From assembly GCF_001026905.1 (NCBI RefSeq), contig NZ_LAQL01000004.1, forward strand, positions 186,001 through 250,000: a stretch of 64,000 nt of DNA, read 5' to 3'. Source of the stretch: Kiloniella spongiae (lineage in GTDB: Bacteria > Pseudomonadota > Alphaproteobacteria > Kiloniellales > Kiloniellaceae). The notes beneath the pieces were generated by a model. It had not been told where the DNA came from, searched no databases, and was given only the letters and a program-made list of their open reading frames with translations. Below, one piece after another: positions 9,544 to 19,201 of this stretch (positions are counted from its first letter, which is position 1; every line of letters begins with the position of its first letter). The position numbers and the translations under genes are program-made.

Positions 9544-10329
9544 ATGGTCAAAATCGCGACTTGGAATGTCAATTCCATCAACAAACGACTTCCTAATGTT
9601 CTCGATTGGATAAAAACGGCTTCTCCTGACGTACTTCTGCTCCAAGAACTAAAAACAGTTGCAGAGAAGTTTCCCTACATGGAATTTGAAGAGCTAGGGT
9701 ACCATGTGGAAGTCGTAGGGCAAAAAAGCTATAACGGCGTTGCCCTCATATCAAAAGAACCTATTACAGATGTCATAAGGGAACTTCCCGGTGACCTCGA
9801 AGATGATCACGCCAGATACGTCGAAGGGACAACTTTCGGCATAAGGGTTGCCTCTATCTATTTGCCCAATGGCAATAACAACAGCAACCTGACCGACGAA
9901 ATCAAATTTCCATACAAGCTAAAATGGATGGATCGCCTGAACGCCCATGCCCAAAAGCTGTTGCAGACGGAACAGCCTATTGTTCTTGCGGGTGATTATA
10001 ACCTTATCCCAACTGACGATGATGTCTTTTCCCCAAAACGCTTTGAAGGAAGCGCGCACACCCATCAAAGTTCAAGGGATCGCTTCCGTGTCATGGAAAA
10101 TCTTGGCTACACAGAAGCATGGCGGGCTTTAAACAAAGAAGCACATATTTATAGTTACTGGGACTATCAGCGCAGTGCCTTTGACCATAACAACGGCATC
10201 CGTATTGATTTGATGATGCTGTCACCACAAGCAGCAGACATTCTAACAGGATGTAGTATCGATAAAGAACCTCGCGGCAAAGAATCACCATCTGATCACA
10301 CCCCGGTATTTTGTGAACTATCTGCCTAA
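9544..10329 (+). CDS. xthA: Exodeoxyribonuclease III (AP endonuclease)
   Basis: The 261-residue exonuclease/endonuclease/phosphatase-fold enzyme has the XthA catalytic set: N8 in ATWNVNSI, metal ligand E35 in LLLQELK, the GDYNLIP segment, and the terminal SDH (D251, H252). It cleaves DNA 5' of abasic sites and has 3'-to-5' exonuclease activity in base excision repair. It follows erpA by 80 bases and precedes the rhomboid gene by 29 bases in the same direction, so a three-gene transcript is likely. Confidence 0.95.
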   Translation: MVKIATWNVNSINKRLPNVLDWIKTASPDVLLLQELKTVAEKFPYMEFEELGYHVEVVGQKSYNGVALISKEPITDVIRELPGDLEDDHARYVEGTTFGIRVASIYLPNGNNNSNLTDEIKFPYKLKWMDRLNAHAQKLLQTEQPIVLAGDYNLIPTDDDVFSPKRFEGSAHTHQSSRDRFRVMENLGYTEAWRALNKEAHIYSYWDYQRSAFDHNNGIRIDLMMLSPQAADILTGCSIDKEPRGKESPSDHTPVFCELSA

Positions 10330-10358
10330 CCCATCCTAAACGCACATAGGCATCAGAG

Positions 10359-11090
10359 ATGTTCTTTCCTCTATTCGATAATCTGCCAAGACTTCTTATC
10401 GACAAACCTTGGGTTACAATAGCGGCCATTCTTTGCTGCTGTGTTGTCTATTTCATTCAGGCCATGTCCCCAGAACCCTTCATGGTGCGAATAATATACG
10501 GGTTGGGACTAATTCCCGATGTATTGCTTGGCGTTGCTCAACGCCCCCAATCAATTGACTGGATTGCCCCTATATTTACGCTTATTACCTATAACTTTTT
10601 GCATGGTAGTTTTATGCACCTTGCTGGAAATATGGTTTACCTATGGGTTTTTGGCGATAACATTGAAGATGCCATGGGGCACAGACGCTTTTTTGCCTTC
10701 TTTATCTGTTGCGGCGTAATTGCAGGTATAGGACAAACTCTTATTACTGGTTCTCCCCAATCACCAATTGTTGGGGCAAGCGGCGCAGTATCAGGTATTC
10801 TTGGCGCGTATTTGCTACAATACCCAAAAGCAAAAATCCTTATTCCAATCTTTATGATCCCGATTTTCGTTCGCGCTTACTTGTTACTTGTTTTCTGGAT
10901 CGGTTTCCAAATATTCTCAGCCTTCTTACCAGGCCAATCCGATGTTGCCTGGTGGGCGCACATTATTGGATTTTTTGGCGGTATGGCTATATTTCCTTTC
11001 TTTCGCCACAAGACCTTGCCGCTCCTTTGTCCCGATGAACTCCCGCGTGGCATAAAAATACGAAATAAATCTAAGTATTACCGGGGATAG
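10359..11090 (+). CDS. Rhomboid family intramembrane serine protease
   Basis: The 243-residue protein has about six membrane helices and the rhomboid catalytic dyad: serine 141 in GASGAVSG and histidine 201 in WWAHIIGFFGG. The HxxxN oxyanion motif (H87 to N91 in HLAGN) is also present, and the helix with repeated glycines after H201 is typical. Such proteases cleave single-pass substrates within the membrane; the substrate cannot be told from sequence. The stop codon lies inside the first copy of a 21-base tandem duplication (see repeat at 11076). Confidence 0.92.
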   Translation: MFFPLFDNLPRLLIDKPWVTIAAILCCCVVYFIQAMSPEPFMVRIIYGLGLIPDVLLGVAQRPQSIDWIAPIFTLITYNFLHGSFMHLAGNMVYLWVFGDNIEDAMGHRRFFAFFICCGVIAGIGQTLITGSPQSPIVGASGAVSGILGAYLLQYPKAKILIPIFMIPIFVRAYLLLVFWIGFQIFSAFLPGQSDVAWWAHIIGFFGGMAIFPFFRHKTLPLLCPDELPRGIKIRNKSKYYRG

Positions 11091-11113
11091 ATTAAATATT
11101 ACCGGGGATAGAT
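11076..11113 (+). repeat. Tandem 21-bp duplication across the rhomboid stop codon
   Basis: The 17-base sequence TATTACCGGGGATAGAT occurs at 11076-11092 and again at 11097-11113, a spacing of 21 bases. The first copy contains the last codons and the TAG stop of the rhomboid gene. The second copy is therefore a duplicated gene end in the untranslated region. It probably arose by replication slippage. Confidence 0.9.
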
Positions 11114-11158
11114 AAGGTCCAGTACGCGATAAGAACTCTTAAAAAGCTCTCACCTTCT

Positions 11159-11189
11159 CCAAATTTTCCTTAGATTTGGTAACTTTTTT
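11159..11189 (+). terminator. Weak AT-rich stem-loop after the rhomboid gene
   Basis: CCAAAT (11159-11164) pairs with ATTTGG (11174-11179), and a run of six T follows four bases later (11184-11189). It may end the erpA-xthA-rhomboid transcript, but the stem is short and AT-rich. Confidence 0.35.
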
Positions 11190-11288
11190 ATTCTTTTGCG
11201 AAATAACCATGGACGTGAGCCCATGGATTACCTAATTATCTTACAAGAAACTTAATTTAAGACACGACGTAACGTTAGGATTATTACT

Positions 11289-13139
11289 GTGCCTGAGTAT
11301 CGTTCAAGAACCTCCACCCACGGCAGAAATATGGCCGGTGCCCGCGGCCTTTGGCGCGCAACTGGTATGAAAGATGATGATTTTGGAAAACCGATCATCG
11401 CCATTGCCAACTCATTCACACAGTTTGTCCCCGGTCATGTCCACCTGAAAGATCTTGGTGGACTTGTTGCTGAAGAAATTGAAAAATCAGGCGGGGTTGC
11501 CAAAGAATTCAATACTATTGCTGTTGATGATGGTATCGCAATGGGACACGACGGTATGCTCTATAGCCTACCATCACGCGAAGTCATTGCAGATGCCGTT
11601 GAATACATGTGTAACGCACACTGTGCTGACGCCGTTGTCTGTATTTCCAACTGCGACAAGATCACACCCGGCATGCTTATGGCAGCGATGCGTCTGAACA
11701 TACCGGCAATCTTCATTTCCGGCGGCCCAATGGAAGCGGGTAAAATCATTCTGGATGGGAAAGAGCGCAAACTGGATCTCGTAGATGCCATGGTTGATGC
11801 AGCTGATCCGAATGTCAGTGACGAAGATGTTGCTGCTATCGAAAGATCAGCTTGTCCAACCTGTGGCTCTTGTTCCGGAATGTTTACAGCCAATTCCATG
11901 AACTGCCTAAGTGAAGCAATGGGGCTTTCTCTTCCTGGCAATGGTTCTTTGCTTGCAACACACCAAAGACGTGGAGAGCTTTTCAGAGAAGCCGGACGCC
12001 GTATCGTTGATCTTACCAAACGATATTATGAAGAAGGTGACGAAAGTGTAACCCCGCGTGGTATCGCAACCTTTGAAACCTATCAAAATGCAATGGTACT
12101 CGATATCGCAATGGGCGGATCGACGAATACGATCCTGCATATCCTTGCGATGGCAAAAGAAGGTGGTGTTGATTTCACCATGTCTGATATTGATGCCCTT
12201 TCCAGAAAAGTGCCTCAGTTGGCCAAAGTCGCACCTTCGACAACCAAATACCATATGGAAGATGTACACCGCGCCGGTGGTATCATGGGACTGTTAGCAG
12301 AATTGGATCGCTGTGGATTAATTCACCGGGACCGCCCTACAGTTCACGAAAAGACATTGGGTGATGCTATTGATAAGTGGGACATCATGACAACCGATGA
12401 TCCCGAGGTGAAAAAGTTCTATTCAGCAGCACCGGGCGGTGTTCGAACCACCGAAGCTTTCAGTCAGGACCGCTATTACTCATCCCTTGATGATGATCGC
12501 GCCAACGGCTGCATCCATAGTGGTGAAAACGCCTTTAGTCAGGAAGGTGGTCTTGCCGTTCTGTTTGGAAACATTGCCCTGGACGGTTGCGTTGTTAAAA
12601 CAGCCGGGGTTGATGACTCCATTCTCAAGTTCACAGGAAGCGCCCGTATCTTTGAATCTCAGGATGCCGCAGTAGCTGGCGTGCTCAGCGGTGAAGTTGT
12701 CGCCGGTGACGTTGTTGTTATTCGCTACGAAGGTCCCAAAGGTGGACCGGGCATGCAGGAAATGCTCTACCCCACCAGTTACCTGAAATCCATGGGATTG
12801 GGCAAAGCCTGTGCTCTATTAACCGATGGACGTTTTTCTGGCGGAACATCAGGCCTATCAATTGGTCACGCATCTCCCGAAGCTGCACAAGGTGGCGCTA
12901 TTGGCCTTGTTGAAGCTGGCGATGCCATTGAAATTGATATTCCTAATCGGACAATTAACGTTCTTGTCAGCGCTGAAGAGCTGGATATGCGCCGAAAAGC
13001 CATGGACGCCAAAGGCAAAGATGGCTGGAAGCCTGTGAAGCCACGCGATCGTAAAGTAAGCTCGGCCCTCAAAGCTTATGCACATTTCACAACTTCAGCC
13101 GATAAAGGTGCCTATCGCGACGTTGATCAACACGATTGA
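11289..13139 (+). CDS. ilvD: Dihydroxy-acid dehydratase
   Basis: The 616-residue enzyme has the cluster-binding cysteine motifs [11 protein letters not shown] (about residues 118-128) and [19 protein letters not shown] (about 196-214), as in the E. coli-type IlvD. It converts dihydroxy-isovalerate and dihydroxy-methylvalerate into the keto-acid precursors of valine, leucine and isoleucine. Translation starts at a GTG (11289) that gives the expected N-terminus [17 protein letters not shown]. The gene stands alone between a 198-base leader region and a strong terminator. No leader peptide with branched-chain codons was found upstream. Confidence 0.97.
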   Translation: MPEYRSRTSTHGRNMAGARGLWRATGMKDDDFGKPIIAIANSFTQFVPGHVHLKDLGGLVAEEIEKSGGVAKEFNTIAVDDGIAMGHDGMLYSLPSREVIADAVEYMCNAHCADAVVCISNCDKITPGMLMAAMRLNIPAIFISGGPMEAGKIILDGKERKLDLVDAMVDAADPNVSDEDVAAIERSACPTCGSCSGMFTANSMNCLSEAMGLSLPGNGSLLATHQRRGELFREAGRRIVDLTKRYYEEGDESVTPRGIATFETYQNAMVLDIAMGGSTNTILHILAMAKEGGVDFTMSDIDALSRKVPQLAKVAPSTTKYHMEDVHRAGGIMGLLAELDRCGLIHRDRPTVHEKTLGDAIDKWDIMTTDDPEVKKFYSAAPGGVRTTEAFSQDRYYSSLDDDRANGCIHSGENAFSQEGGLAVLFGNIALDGCVVKTAGVDDSILKFTGSARIFESQDAAVAGVLSGEVVAGDVVVIRYEGPKGGPGMQEMLYPTSYLKSMGLGKACALLTDGRFSGGTSGLSIGHASPEAAQGGAIGLVEAGDAIEIDIPNRTINVLVSAEELDMRRKAMDAKGKDGWKPVKPRDRKVSSALKAYAHFTTSADKGAYRDVDQHD

Positions 13140-13181
13140 TAGATTAAACATCTGTTATAACAGTTAAACTATAACAATTTT

Positions 13182-13222
13182 AAAAGGCCGCAGAGTTAAT
13201 AAAAACTCCGCGGCCTTTTTTT
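13182..13222. terminator. Strong rho-independent terminator, likely bidirectional, between ilvD and tetR
   Basis: AAAGGCCGC plus AGAGTT pairs with AACTC plus GCGGCCTTT across a short A-rich loop, with a long T run on the plus strand and T-rich sequence on the minus strand. It lies between convergent genes and can end both transcripts. Confidence 0.9.
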
Positions 13223-13244
13223 CGTTTTCATAAATACTTTTTTC

Positions 13245-13868
13245 TTACCGGAACGCGAGTGAAATCATCTCCAATAAAAAATCTCTACCCTTTTTATAAA
13301 GAACTTCTTGATCATCGCCTTTTGCATTCGCCAAAGGTGTCACCAACGCTCTTTCAAAATGAAAAATTAACGTCCCGTGTTCTTGTAACTCGCATTCAGA
13401 TAAATGAGATTCTTGATTAGCCATCAACTTAGCAAGCCGTTTAGACAGAACAATGCTATGATCAAGATCCAGTTGCCTCAGATCTTCGTTCATTCCCATA
13501 GCTTTCAGCAGCCGATCCCTTACAATCAACTCAGTTTGAACCTGATTAAGCGCATCAAATATTTTAATAAAGAGTTTACGCCAGCCCATCTGCTTGGATT
13601 GCTTCATCTCCATGCGATCAAAAACATCATCCATTTCATTCAGCCAACGTTGATAGAGCGCAAAGATAATGGCTTCCTTGTTTGGAAAGAACTGATAGAG
13701 CGTGGCAATGTTCACATCAGCAAGTTCAGAAATACGGCGCGTGGTCAGTTTGTCCACACTATTCGTTGTCAATAACGTTGATGCAGCAAGCAAGATTCTC
13801 TCGACACGCTGCTTTGATCTCTGCTGGGCTGGCAACCGCCGCCGGACTAATGTAGGGCTTGGAGTCAT
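13245..13868 (-). CDS. TetR/AcrR family transcriptional regulator
   Basis: The 207-residue protein has an N-terminal TetR helix-turn-helix: the sequence TTRRISELADVNIATLYQFFPNKEAI (about residues 42-67, shown here only as a landmark) ends in the family hallmark LYQFFPNKE. The C-terminal helical ligand domain is divergent, so the inducer is unknown. It is flanked by the ilvD terminator and the valS terminator, hence monocistronic. No efflux or metabolic target lies beside it. A perfect palindrome 57 bases upstream of its ATG is a plausible self-operator. Confidence 0.88.
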   Translation of the reverse strand: MTPSPTLVRRRLPAQQRSKQRVERILLAASTLLTTNSVDKLTTRRISELADVNIATLYQFFPNKEAIIFALYQRWLNEMDDVFDRMEMKQSKQMGWRKLFIKIFDALNQVQTELIVRDRLLKAMGMNEDLRQLDLDHSIVLSKRLAKLMANQESHLSECELQEHGTLIFHFERALVTPLANAKGDDQEVLYKKGRDFLLEMISLAFR

Positions 13869-13924
13869 CTAGTAAATCTTTGGTTATCATTTTTTACGAG
13901 AATACAAAGACCAAAGACAATTTT

Positions 13925-13946
13925 ATATACGTAGATAAACGTATAT
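13925..13946. promoter_or_regulatory. Perfect 22-bp palindromic candidate operator upstream of tetR
   Basis: ATATACGT (13925-13932), a six-base spacer, and its exact inverted copy ACGTATAT (13939-13946). The arm length and spacing are of the kind bound by TetR dimers. It lies 57 bases upstream of the tetR start, where it would overlap or adjoin the promoter and permit autorepression. Binding is inferred, not shown. Confidence 0.6.
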
Positions 13947-13983
13947 CCTGTTTAAATCAGCAATTTAGCGTTGTCATTAGCTT

Positions 13984-14019
13984 ACAAAAAAGCCGCCCAA
14001 ATTGAGCGGCTTTTTTGTA
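13984..14019 (-). terminator. Rho-independent terminator downstream of valS
   Basis: The sequence ACAAAAAAGCCGC pairs with GCGGCTTTTTTGT around a nine-base loop. Read on the minus strand it follows the valS stop by about 30 bases and ends in a T run. The symmetry also allows function in the opposite direction. Confidence 0.88.
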
Positions 14020-14048
14020 AATCTATCGAAATACGATCAATATTATTT

Positions 14049-16700
14049 CTACAGATTGGCAATCCGTGCCAGTGCTTCATCCAACTTTGTTTTCACTGAC
14101 ATGAACTCTTCACGGCGTGTTTTCTTTTCCGCAACAACATGTTCTGGGGCGCGAGAAACGAAATTTTCATTTGAGAGTTGCTTGTCAATTTTTGCAATCT
14201 CTTCGAGCGTTTTTTCCATTTCTTTATTCAGGCGAGCTGTTTCCTGCTCGACATCGATAATGCCTTCCAGTGGCAACGCAAAAGTCGCATCATCCAGAAC
14301 AATCTGAATAGCCCCTTGCGGCAGATCTTCATCCGTAAAATCAACAGAGGACAGTCCGGCGAGCCACTTCACAACATCTTTGTATTGATCAACCTTTGCC
14401 TTAACCGCATCAGAACCATCTTTAAGCAAAAGTGGTGCCTTGAGTTTTGGCGGGGTATTCAGTTCAGCACGTGTCGCCCGGATATCAGAGATAAGCTTGA
14501 TAACCCAATCCATCTCTTTATCAACATCAGCATCTGTATGCCGTTCGTCAAACTTTGGCCACGACGATGAAATAAGCGGTGCCGCCTCTTCATTCCCCAG
14601 ATTTTCCCAAAGTTCCTCGGTAATATAAGGCATAATCGGGTGTAGCAGATGAAGTGTCTGTGCCAAAACCCAGGCAATTGTTGCTTTGGTCTCATTGCTC
14701 GTCGCTTCATTCCCCGCAGCCAATACAGGCTTTGTGAATTCAACATACCAGTCACAATATTCATTCCAGAAGAAACGGTAGAGTGCGTTAGCTGCATCGT
14801 TAAAGCGGTAATCATCCAGCGCTTTGTCAACGGCTGCAGTCGCAGCAGCAACACGCCCAACAATCCATTTGTTGATCGGCTCGTTACAGCTGAGCGGATC
14901 AAAGTTAGGATCGTAGACAGCACCATTCATTTGACTATAGATCGACGCATTCCAGAGCTTGGTTCCAAAGTTGCGATACCCTTCGACACGGGATGATGCC
15001 AATTTGATATCACGCCCGGGTGCCGCCATCGCCGCCAGGGTAAAGCGCAAAGCATCACAGCTGTATTCAGAGATAACTTCCAGAGGATCAATAACATTAC
15101 CCTTGGACTTAGACATTTTCTGACCGTTTTCATCGCGCACAAGGGCGTGGATATAAACAGTTTTGAAAGGCACTTCTTTCATAAAGTGCATGCCCATCAT
15201 CATCATTCTGGCAACCCAGAAGAAAATAATGTCAAAACCGGTAACCAAGACATCGCCGGGATAATAGCGTTCCAGTTCTTTCGTCGTCTCTGGCCATCCA
15301 ATCGTAGAGAAAGGCCAAAGAGCAGAAGAGAACCACGTATCCAGGACGTCAGGGTCACGAATCAACTCGACTTCTTTACCAAATTGAGTAAAGGCCGCGG
15401 CTTTGGCTTCTTCTTCAGTTTCTTCAACAAAGATTTCACCATCAGGACCATACCATGCCGGAATTTGATGCCCCCACCACAACTGACGGGACACACACCA
15501 TGGCTGGATATTACGCATCCAGTCGTAATAGGTGTTTTCCCACTGTTTAGGTACAATTTCTGTCTTGCCAGTTTCAACAGCTTCCAAAGCTGGTTTGGCA
15601 AGTGTCGCCGCATCAACATACCATTGATCAGTCAACCAAGGCTCAATCGGTACATTGGATCTGTCGCCATAAGGGACAGAATTCAAGTGATCCTCAATCT
15701 TGTCGAGAAGTCCAAGTTCTTCAAATTTAGCGACAATTTTCTTGCGGGCGACAAAGCGATCCAACCCTTGATAATCATCCGGCGCATTTTCATTAATGTG
15801 CGCGAACCTATCAAAGATATTAATCATTTCCAGATTACAACGACGTCCAACTTCAAAGTCATTGAAATCGTGGGCCGGCGTAATTTTAACCGCGCCGGAA
15901 CCCGTTTCAGGGTCGGCATATTCATCAGCAACAATCGGGATTAAACGCCCAACAATTGGCAGTTTCACATTCTTGCCAACCAGGTCCTTGTAACGATCAT
16001 CATCCGGATGTACTGCTACACCGCTATCACCCAGCATTGTTTCCGGACGTGTGGTGGCAACAACAATGTATTTACCGTCTTCACCATCAATCGGATAACG
16101 GAAATGCCAAAGCTTGCCGTTGCTTTCCTTTTGGACAACTTCAAGGTCAGAAATCGCGGTAAGAAGCTTTGGGTCCCAGTTTACCAGGCGTTTGTCTTTA
16201 TAGATCAAGCCTTCTTTATGAAGTTGAACGAAGACCTTGCGGACAGCTTCGGAAAGCCCTTCATCCATTGTAAAGCGCTCACGTGGCCAATCAGCAGATG
16301 CACCAAGATGCCGCAGTTGTTTAACAATCGCCCCACCAGACTCTTCTTTCCACTCCCAAACAGAATTCAGGAACTTCTCACGACCAAGATCGTGCCTAGA
16401 AATTCCTTTTTCTGCGAGTTGGCGCTCAACAACCATCTGGGTTGCAATACCCGCGTGGTCAGTTCCTGGCTGCCAGAGGACATCATGACCTTTCATGCGT
16501 TTATACCGTACCAAGACGTCTTGTAGGGTAAAGGTCAACGCATGTCCCATATGTAGATTCCCCGTAACGTTTGGCGGGGGCATCATAATGGTATAAGGGT
16601 CAGACGGGGAATTAGGATCTGCGGAGAAAGCTCCGGATTTTTCCCAACGCTCGTAATGCTTTGCCTCAACTTTTTCAGGGCAATAGGTTTTGTCCAGCAT
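14049..16700 (-). CDS. valS: Valine--tRNA ligase
   Basis: The 883-residue class I synthetase has the HIGH motif as HMGH (50-53 after PPPNVTGNL), the large editing (CP1) domain with TTRPETMLGD, the motif KMSKSKGN in the catalytic core, and a C-terminal coiled-coil arm (about the last 70 residues). It charges tRNA-Val and hydrolyses misacylated Thr-tRNA-Val. An in-frame extension to 16748 exists, but the ATG at 16700 is preceded by AGAGGAA at good spacing and gives the family N-terminus MLDKTYCPEK. It follows popZ in the same orientation, but a hairpin lies between them. Confidence 0.97.
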   Translation of the reverse strand: MLDKTYCPEKVEAKHYERWEKSGAFSADPNSPSDPYTIMMPPPNVTGNLHMGHALTFTLQDVLVRYKRMKGHDVLWQPGTDHAGIATQMVVERQLAEKGISRHDLGREKFLNSVWEWKEESGGAIVKQLRHLGASADWPRERFTMDEGLSEAVRKVFVQLHKEGLIYKDKRLVNWDPKLLTAISDLEVVQKESNGKLWHFRYPIDGEDGKYIVVATTRPETMLGDSGVAVHPDDDRYKDLVGKNVKLPIVGRLIPIVADEYADPETGSGAVKITPAHDFNDFEVGRRCNLEMINIFDRFAHINENAPDDYQGLDRFVARKKIVAKFEELGLLDKIEDHLNSVPYGDRSNVPIEPWLTDQWYVDAATLAKPALEAVETGKTEIVPKQWENTYYDWMRNIQPWCVSRQLWWGHQIPAWYGPDGEIFVEETEEEAKAAAFTQFGKEVELIRDPDVLDTWFSSALWPFSTIGWPETTKELERYYPGDVLVTGFDIIFFWVARMMMMGMHFMKEVPFKTVYIHALVRDENGQKMSKSKGNVIDPLEVISEYSCDALRFTLAAMAAPGRDIKLASSRVEGYRNFGTKLWNASIYSQMNGAVYDPNFDPLSCNEPINKWIVGRVAAATAAVDKALDDYRFNDAANALYRFFWNEYCDWYVEFTKPVLAAGNEATSNETKATIAWVLAQTLHLLHPIMPYITEELWENLGNEEAAPLISSSWPKFDERHTDADVDKEMDWVIKLISDIRATRAELNTPPKLKAPLLLKDGSDAVKAKVDQYKDVVKWLAGLSSVDFTDEDLPQGAIQIVLDDATFALPLEGIIDVEQETARLNKEMEKTLEEIAKIDKQLSNENFVSRAPEHVVAEKKTRREEFMSVKTKLDEALARIANL

Positions 16701-16767
16701 TACTGGGTTCCTCTTAACTAAATATTCTATGTGAAATAACGCTAGCATTTGCTAGCAGTTTCGGAAG

Positions 16768-16805
16768 AAAAAAGAAAGTCCGGGCCTTATAAATCTTCGG
16801 CCCGG
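16768..16805 (-). terminator. Terminator-like hairpin at the end of popZ
   Basis: CCGGGCC (16780-16786) pairs with GGCCCGG (16799-16805). On the minus strand the stem overlaps the last popZ codons and stop, and is followed by ACTTTCTTTTTT. It would end or attenuate transcription before valS. Confidence 0.6.
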
Positions 16806-17533
16806 CGCACCATCTTTTTAATTTCTTCGCGAACAATCCGTTCAACCATTGGGCCTAAGCGGACATCAAGCCACGCTTTAAGCTCGGGAACGAGCGCCTC
16901 GCGAACAATATCTTCCAAAGTTTTTCCAGTACCAATGGCAAGGGAACGCTGAACTACAGCGGCACGTGCAATTTCAGAAAGTGCTGAAGATGTGGAATCC
17001 TGTGTTTCTTCCTGAAGAATGCTTTCAGCGTCAGGCGCATCAAGATCTATATCGTCACCTAGATCAATATCGACAGCTTCTTCCTGAGGCTCTTCGGCTA
17101 CAGCAGCAATTTCGATTTCATCTTCAACTTCAACTTCAACTTCATCAAATGAAATATCGCCAAGATCGGTATCTTCAACAGACTCTTGATCTGCTTCCAA
17201 TTCAGGTTCTTCAGCGACCTCTTCAACTTCGATTTCGTCTTCTTCGGGCTCGCCCATAGATGATCTAAAATCGTCTTCGATCGAGTCTTCATCAGAAGCG
17301 GTCTCAACAGGTTCCTCTTCAGCAGAAGCTTCGTCTTCGGCAACCTCATCGGTTAGCTCGAGAACATCATCATCTTCTGCTTCAGGTTCGTCAGCAGCAG
17401 GCTCTTCTGCCTGTGCCTCGGTCCCCTCTGACGCTTCACCTTCTGGATCGTCTTCAGAAATAATCCGGCGAATTGACGCCAGAATTTCTTCCATTGACGG
17501 TTCACCCTGGGCTTCTGCTTCTTGATCACTCAT
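16787..17533 (-). CDS. popZ: Polar organising protein PopZ (DUF2497 family)
   Basis: The 248-residue protein has the three PopZ parts: a conserved N-terminal helix (MEEILASIRRIISED near residues 14-28) that recruits client proteins, a very acidic middle region of about 140 residues (mostly E, D, A and V), and a C-terminal oligomerisation region ending LGPMVERIVREEIKKMVRR. PopZ forms polymeric condensates at cell poles and anchors the ParB-parS centromere in Caulobacter and relatives. The acidic middle is longer than in Caulobacter PopZ, and linker length is known to vary. The gene lies between tolC and valS, a common alphaproteobacterial arrangement. Confidence 0.9.
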   Translation of the reverse strand: MSDQEAEAQGEPSMEEILASIRRIISEDDPEGEASEGTEAQAEEPAADEPEAEDDDVLELTDEVAEDEASAEEEPVETASDEDSIEDDFRSSMGEPEEDEIEVEEVAEEPELEADQESVEDTDLGDISFDEVEVEVEDEIEIAAVAEEPQEEAVDIDLGDDIDLDAPDAESILQEETQDSTSSALSEIARAAVVQRSLAIGTGKTLEDIVREALVPELKAWLDVRLGPMVERIVREEIKKMVRRAEDL

Positions 17534-17638
17534 TGAAATGCTGTCCCACCGCTTCCTTAACTGCGAACATTACCTGTTACCAATACAATTTCGGTAATAT
17601 AAGTTAGATATTATTGAAAAAGAAGGGCTTTTGCACGT

Positions 17639-19030
17639 CTAATTTTCAACACCCAACCCAAACCACTTATCTCTTACATTATTATAGTCTTCAGCCGGAT
17701 CAAAGACATTAACAGGCAACCCAATGTATTGCGCCGTCATTTGGCCCATTGTGCTCAGCACCTGATAAGTTGCAACAACTTCATCTCTTTGTGCACGAAC
17801 AAGATTCACCTGCGCGTCGAGTAATTCCTGTTCAGCATCAAGTACATCCAATACGGTTCTTTCCCCAACTTCCTCTTCCTGGCGTACCCCGTCCAAGGCT
17901 ATTTCTGCAGCATTGACAGAAGAGGTAAAGGATTTGATTTGCGCTTGAGAGCTAACGAGATTTTCCCAAGACGATGTTCCTTGTTGCTCAACAGCGCGCA
18001 TTTGCTCGACAATCTGGATTCTACGCTGATTTGCAGTCTGTTTTGCCTGACGAACCCTACTGCTAACCAATCCTTGTTGATAGAGCGGCACAACCAGCTG
18101 AGCGATAACCTCACCAGACGTACTGTCGATGTCTTCCCCCGATGTTTCATCAGAACGACTAACGCGACCAACCAGAGATAGGTCAGGATATAACTCACCG
18201 GTTATCTCTCTGACTTCGTTCTTCGAAGCCATTTCGTTGTATTTTGCAGCACGAAGAGCCGGGTTATTTTCCAATGCAACGCCCAACAACTCATCTTCAC
18301 TGCTTGGTAAAATCGCAAAGGGAGCAGGACGCGCCAGAGCTTCATCAGGATATTCACCAACCACTTCTTCAAACACGGCTTTCGATGAATTCAGCGTCCC
18401 TTCCGAGGCAATCCGCTGGGCTGTAGAGGTTGAATATCTGGATTCTGCCTGCGCGACATCCGTTCTTGTCAACTCACCAACATCAAAACGATCGCGGGTT
18501 GCTTCAAATTGCCTGGTCAGAACTTTCTCATTGTTAATATTAAGATCCAGAATAGCCTGGTCCCGCCAAACATCAGCATAGGCTGTTACCACCCTCAAGA
18601 GGACATCCTGTTCAACAGATGTGACAGATGCACGTTCTGCCAATACCAAATTTTCAGCCTGTTCTGTTGCGGCCTGTGTCTGCCCTCCCTGATAAAGAGA
18701 TTGCGTCACCTGCAACGTCGCATTCAAAGGCTGCGTTGTATCGGTTGAATCCCCGGTTGGAGTATCCGTATCAGTTCGGCGGACACCTGCTGAAGAGGTA
18801 ATTCGAACGTCAGGACGCCATTCAGACAAGGCCTGAGGAACACCTTCGTTAACGGATTTCAAACCTGTTTGCGCACTGGAAAGCGATGGATTGGTTTCAT
18901 AGGCCTTAATCAAGGACTCATTCAACGTTTGAGCCATTACACCACTGGAAAAACCAGTGTAAACTGCAACGCTAACAATAGCACACCGACTTAAAAGTGC
19001 TTTTTTTGTGTTTCCAATAGATTTGATCAT
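17639..19030 (-). CDS. tolC: TolC family outer-membrane efflux/secretion protein
   Basis: The 463-residue precursor begins MIKSIGNTKKALLSRCAIVS, a Sec signal peptide with likely cleavage after GVMA, before QTLNESLIKAYETNPSL. Two OEP repeats follow, with the long helices and the conserved N-terminal segments (AYETNPSLSSAQTGL; ALENNPALRAAKYNEM) expected of a trimeric TolC channel-tunnel. It would link inner-membrane exporters to the outer membrane, perhaps the type I systems or RND pumps encoded elsewhere. The ATG at 19030 is preferred to an in-frame start at 19084 because it gives a proper signal peptide. It lies downstream of the PIMT gene, from which it is separated by a terminator. Confidence 0.9.
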   Translation of the reverse strand: MIKSIGNTKKALLSRCAIVSVAVYTGFSSGVMAQTLNESLIKAYETNPSLSSAQTGLKSVNEGVPQALSEWRPDVRITSSAGVRRTDTDTPTGDSTDTTQPLNATLQVTQSLYQGGQTQAATEQAENLVLAERASVTSVEQDVLLRVVTAYADVWRDQAILDLNINNEKVLTRQFEATRDRFDVGELTRTDVAQAESRYSTSTAQRIASEGTLNSSKAVFEEVVGEYPDEALARPAPFAILPSSEDELLGVALENNPALRAAKYNEMASKNEVREITGELYPDLSLVGRVSRSDETSGEDIDSTSGEVIAQLVVPLYQQGLVSSRVRQAKQTANQRRIQIVEQMRAVEQQGTSSWENLVSSQAQIKSFTSSVNAAEIALDGVRQEEEVGERTVLDVLDAEQELLDAQVNLVRAQRDEVVATYQVLSTMGQMTAQYIGLPVNVFDPAEDYNNVRDKWFGLGVEN

Positions 19031-19201
19031 CACGTTGTCCAAAATTAATCCAATGCCAAACTTAATTTGATAACGGTCCCGCATTGCGCGGTTACCTATA
19101 GAATGAAATGAGACCGTACATGTGGTCTATATCTGTGTCTTTTAAAGAGCATACAAAAAGTTATTAAACAGGTCACAGGCTATTTACAACTTTTTGTAAA
19201 T

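Noticed and set aside
9130-9645. 171-residue open frame on the minus strand
   Set aside because: Overlaps the erpA-like gene and the start of xthA in antisense; both plus-strand genes have full catalytic or ligand residues.
11206-11230. CCATGG repeated on both sides of eight bases upstream of ilvD
   Set aside because: CCATGG is itself palindromic, so the pair is ambiguous as direct or inverted repeat and too short to call.
15147-15944. 265-residue open frame on the plus strand
   Set aside because: Antisense to valS; its residue usage is the mirror of valS codons.
16741-16758. Two GCTAGC palindromes before valS
   Set aside because: Short restriction-like palindromes; no spacing or neighbours suggesting an operator.
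16960-17420. Repetitive TCTTC/CTTCA tracts resembling a tandem repeat
   Set aside because: They are the codons of the acidic E/D-rich middle of PopZ, not an independent repeat or CRISPR array.
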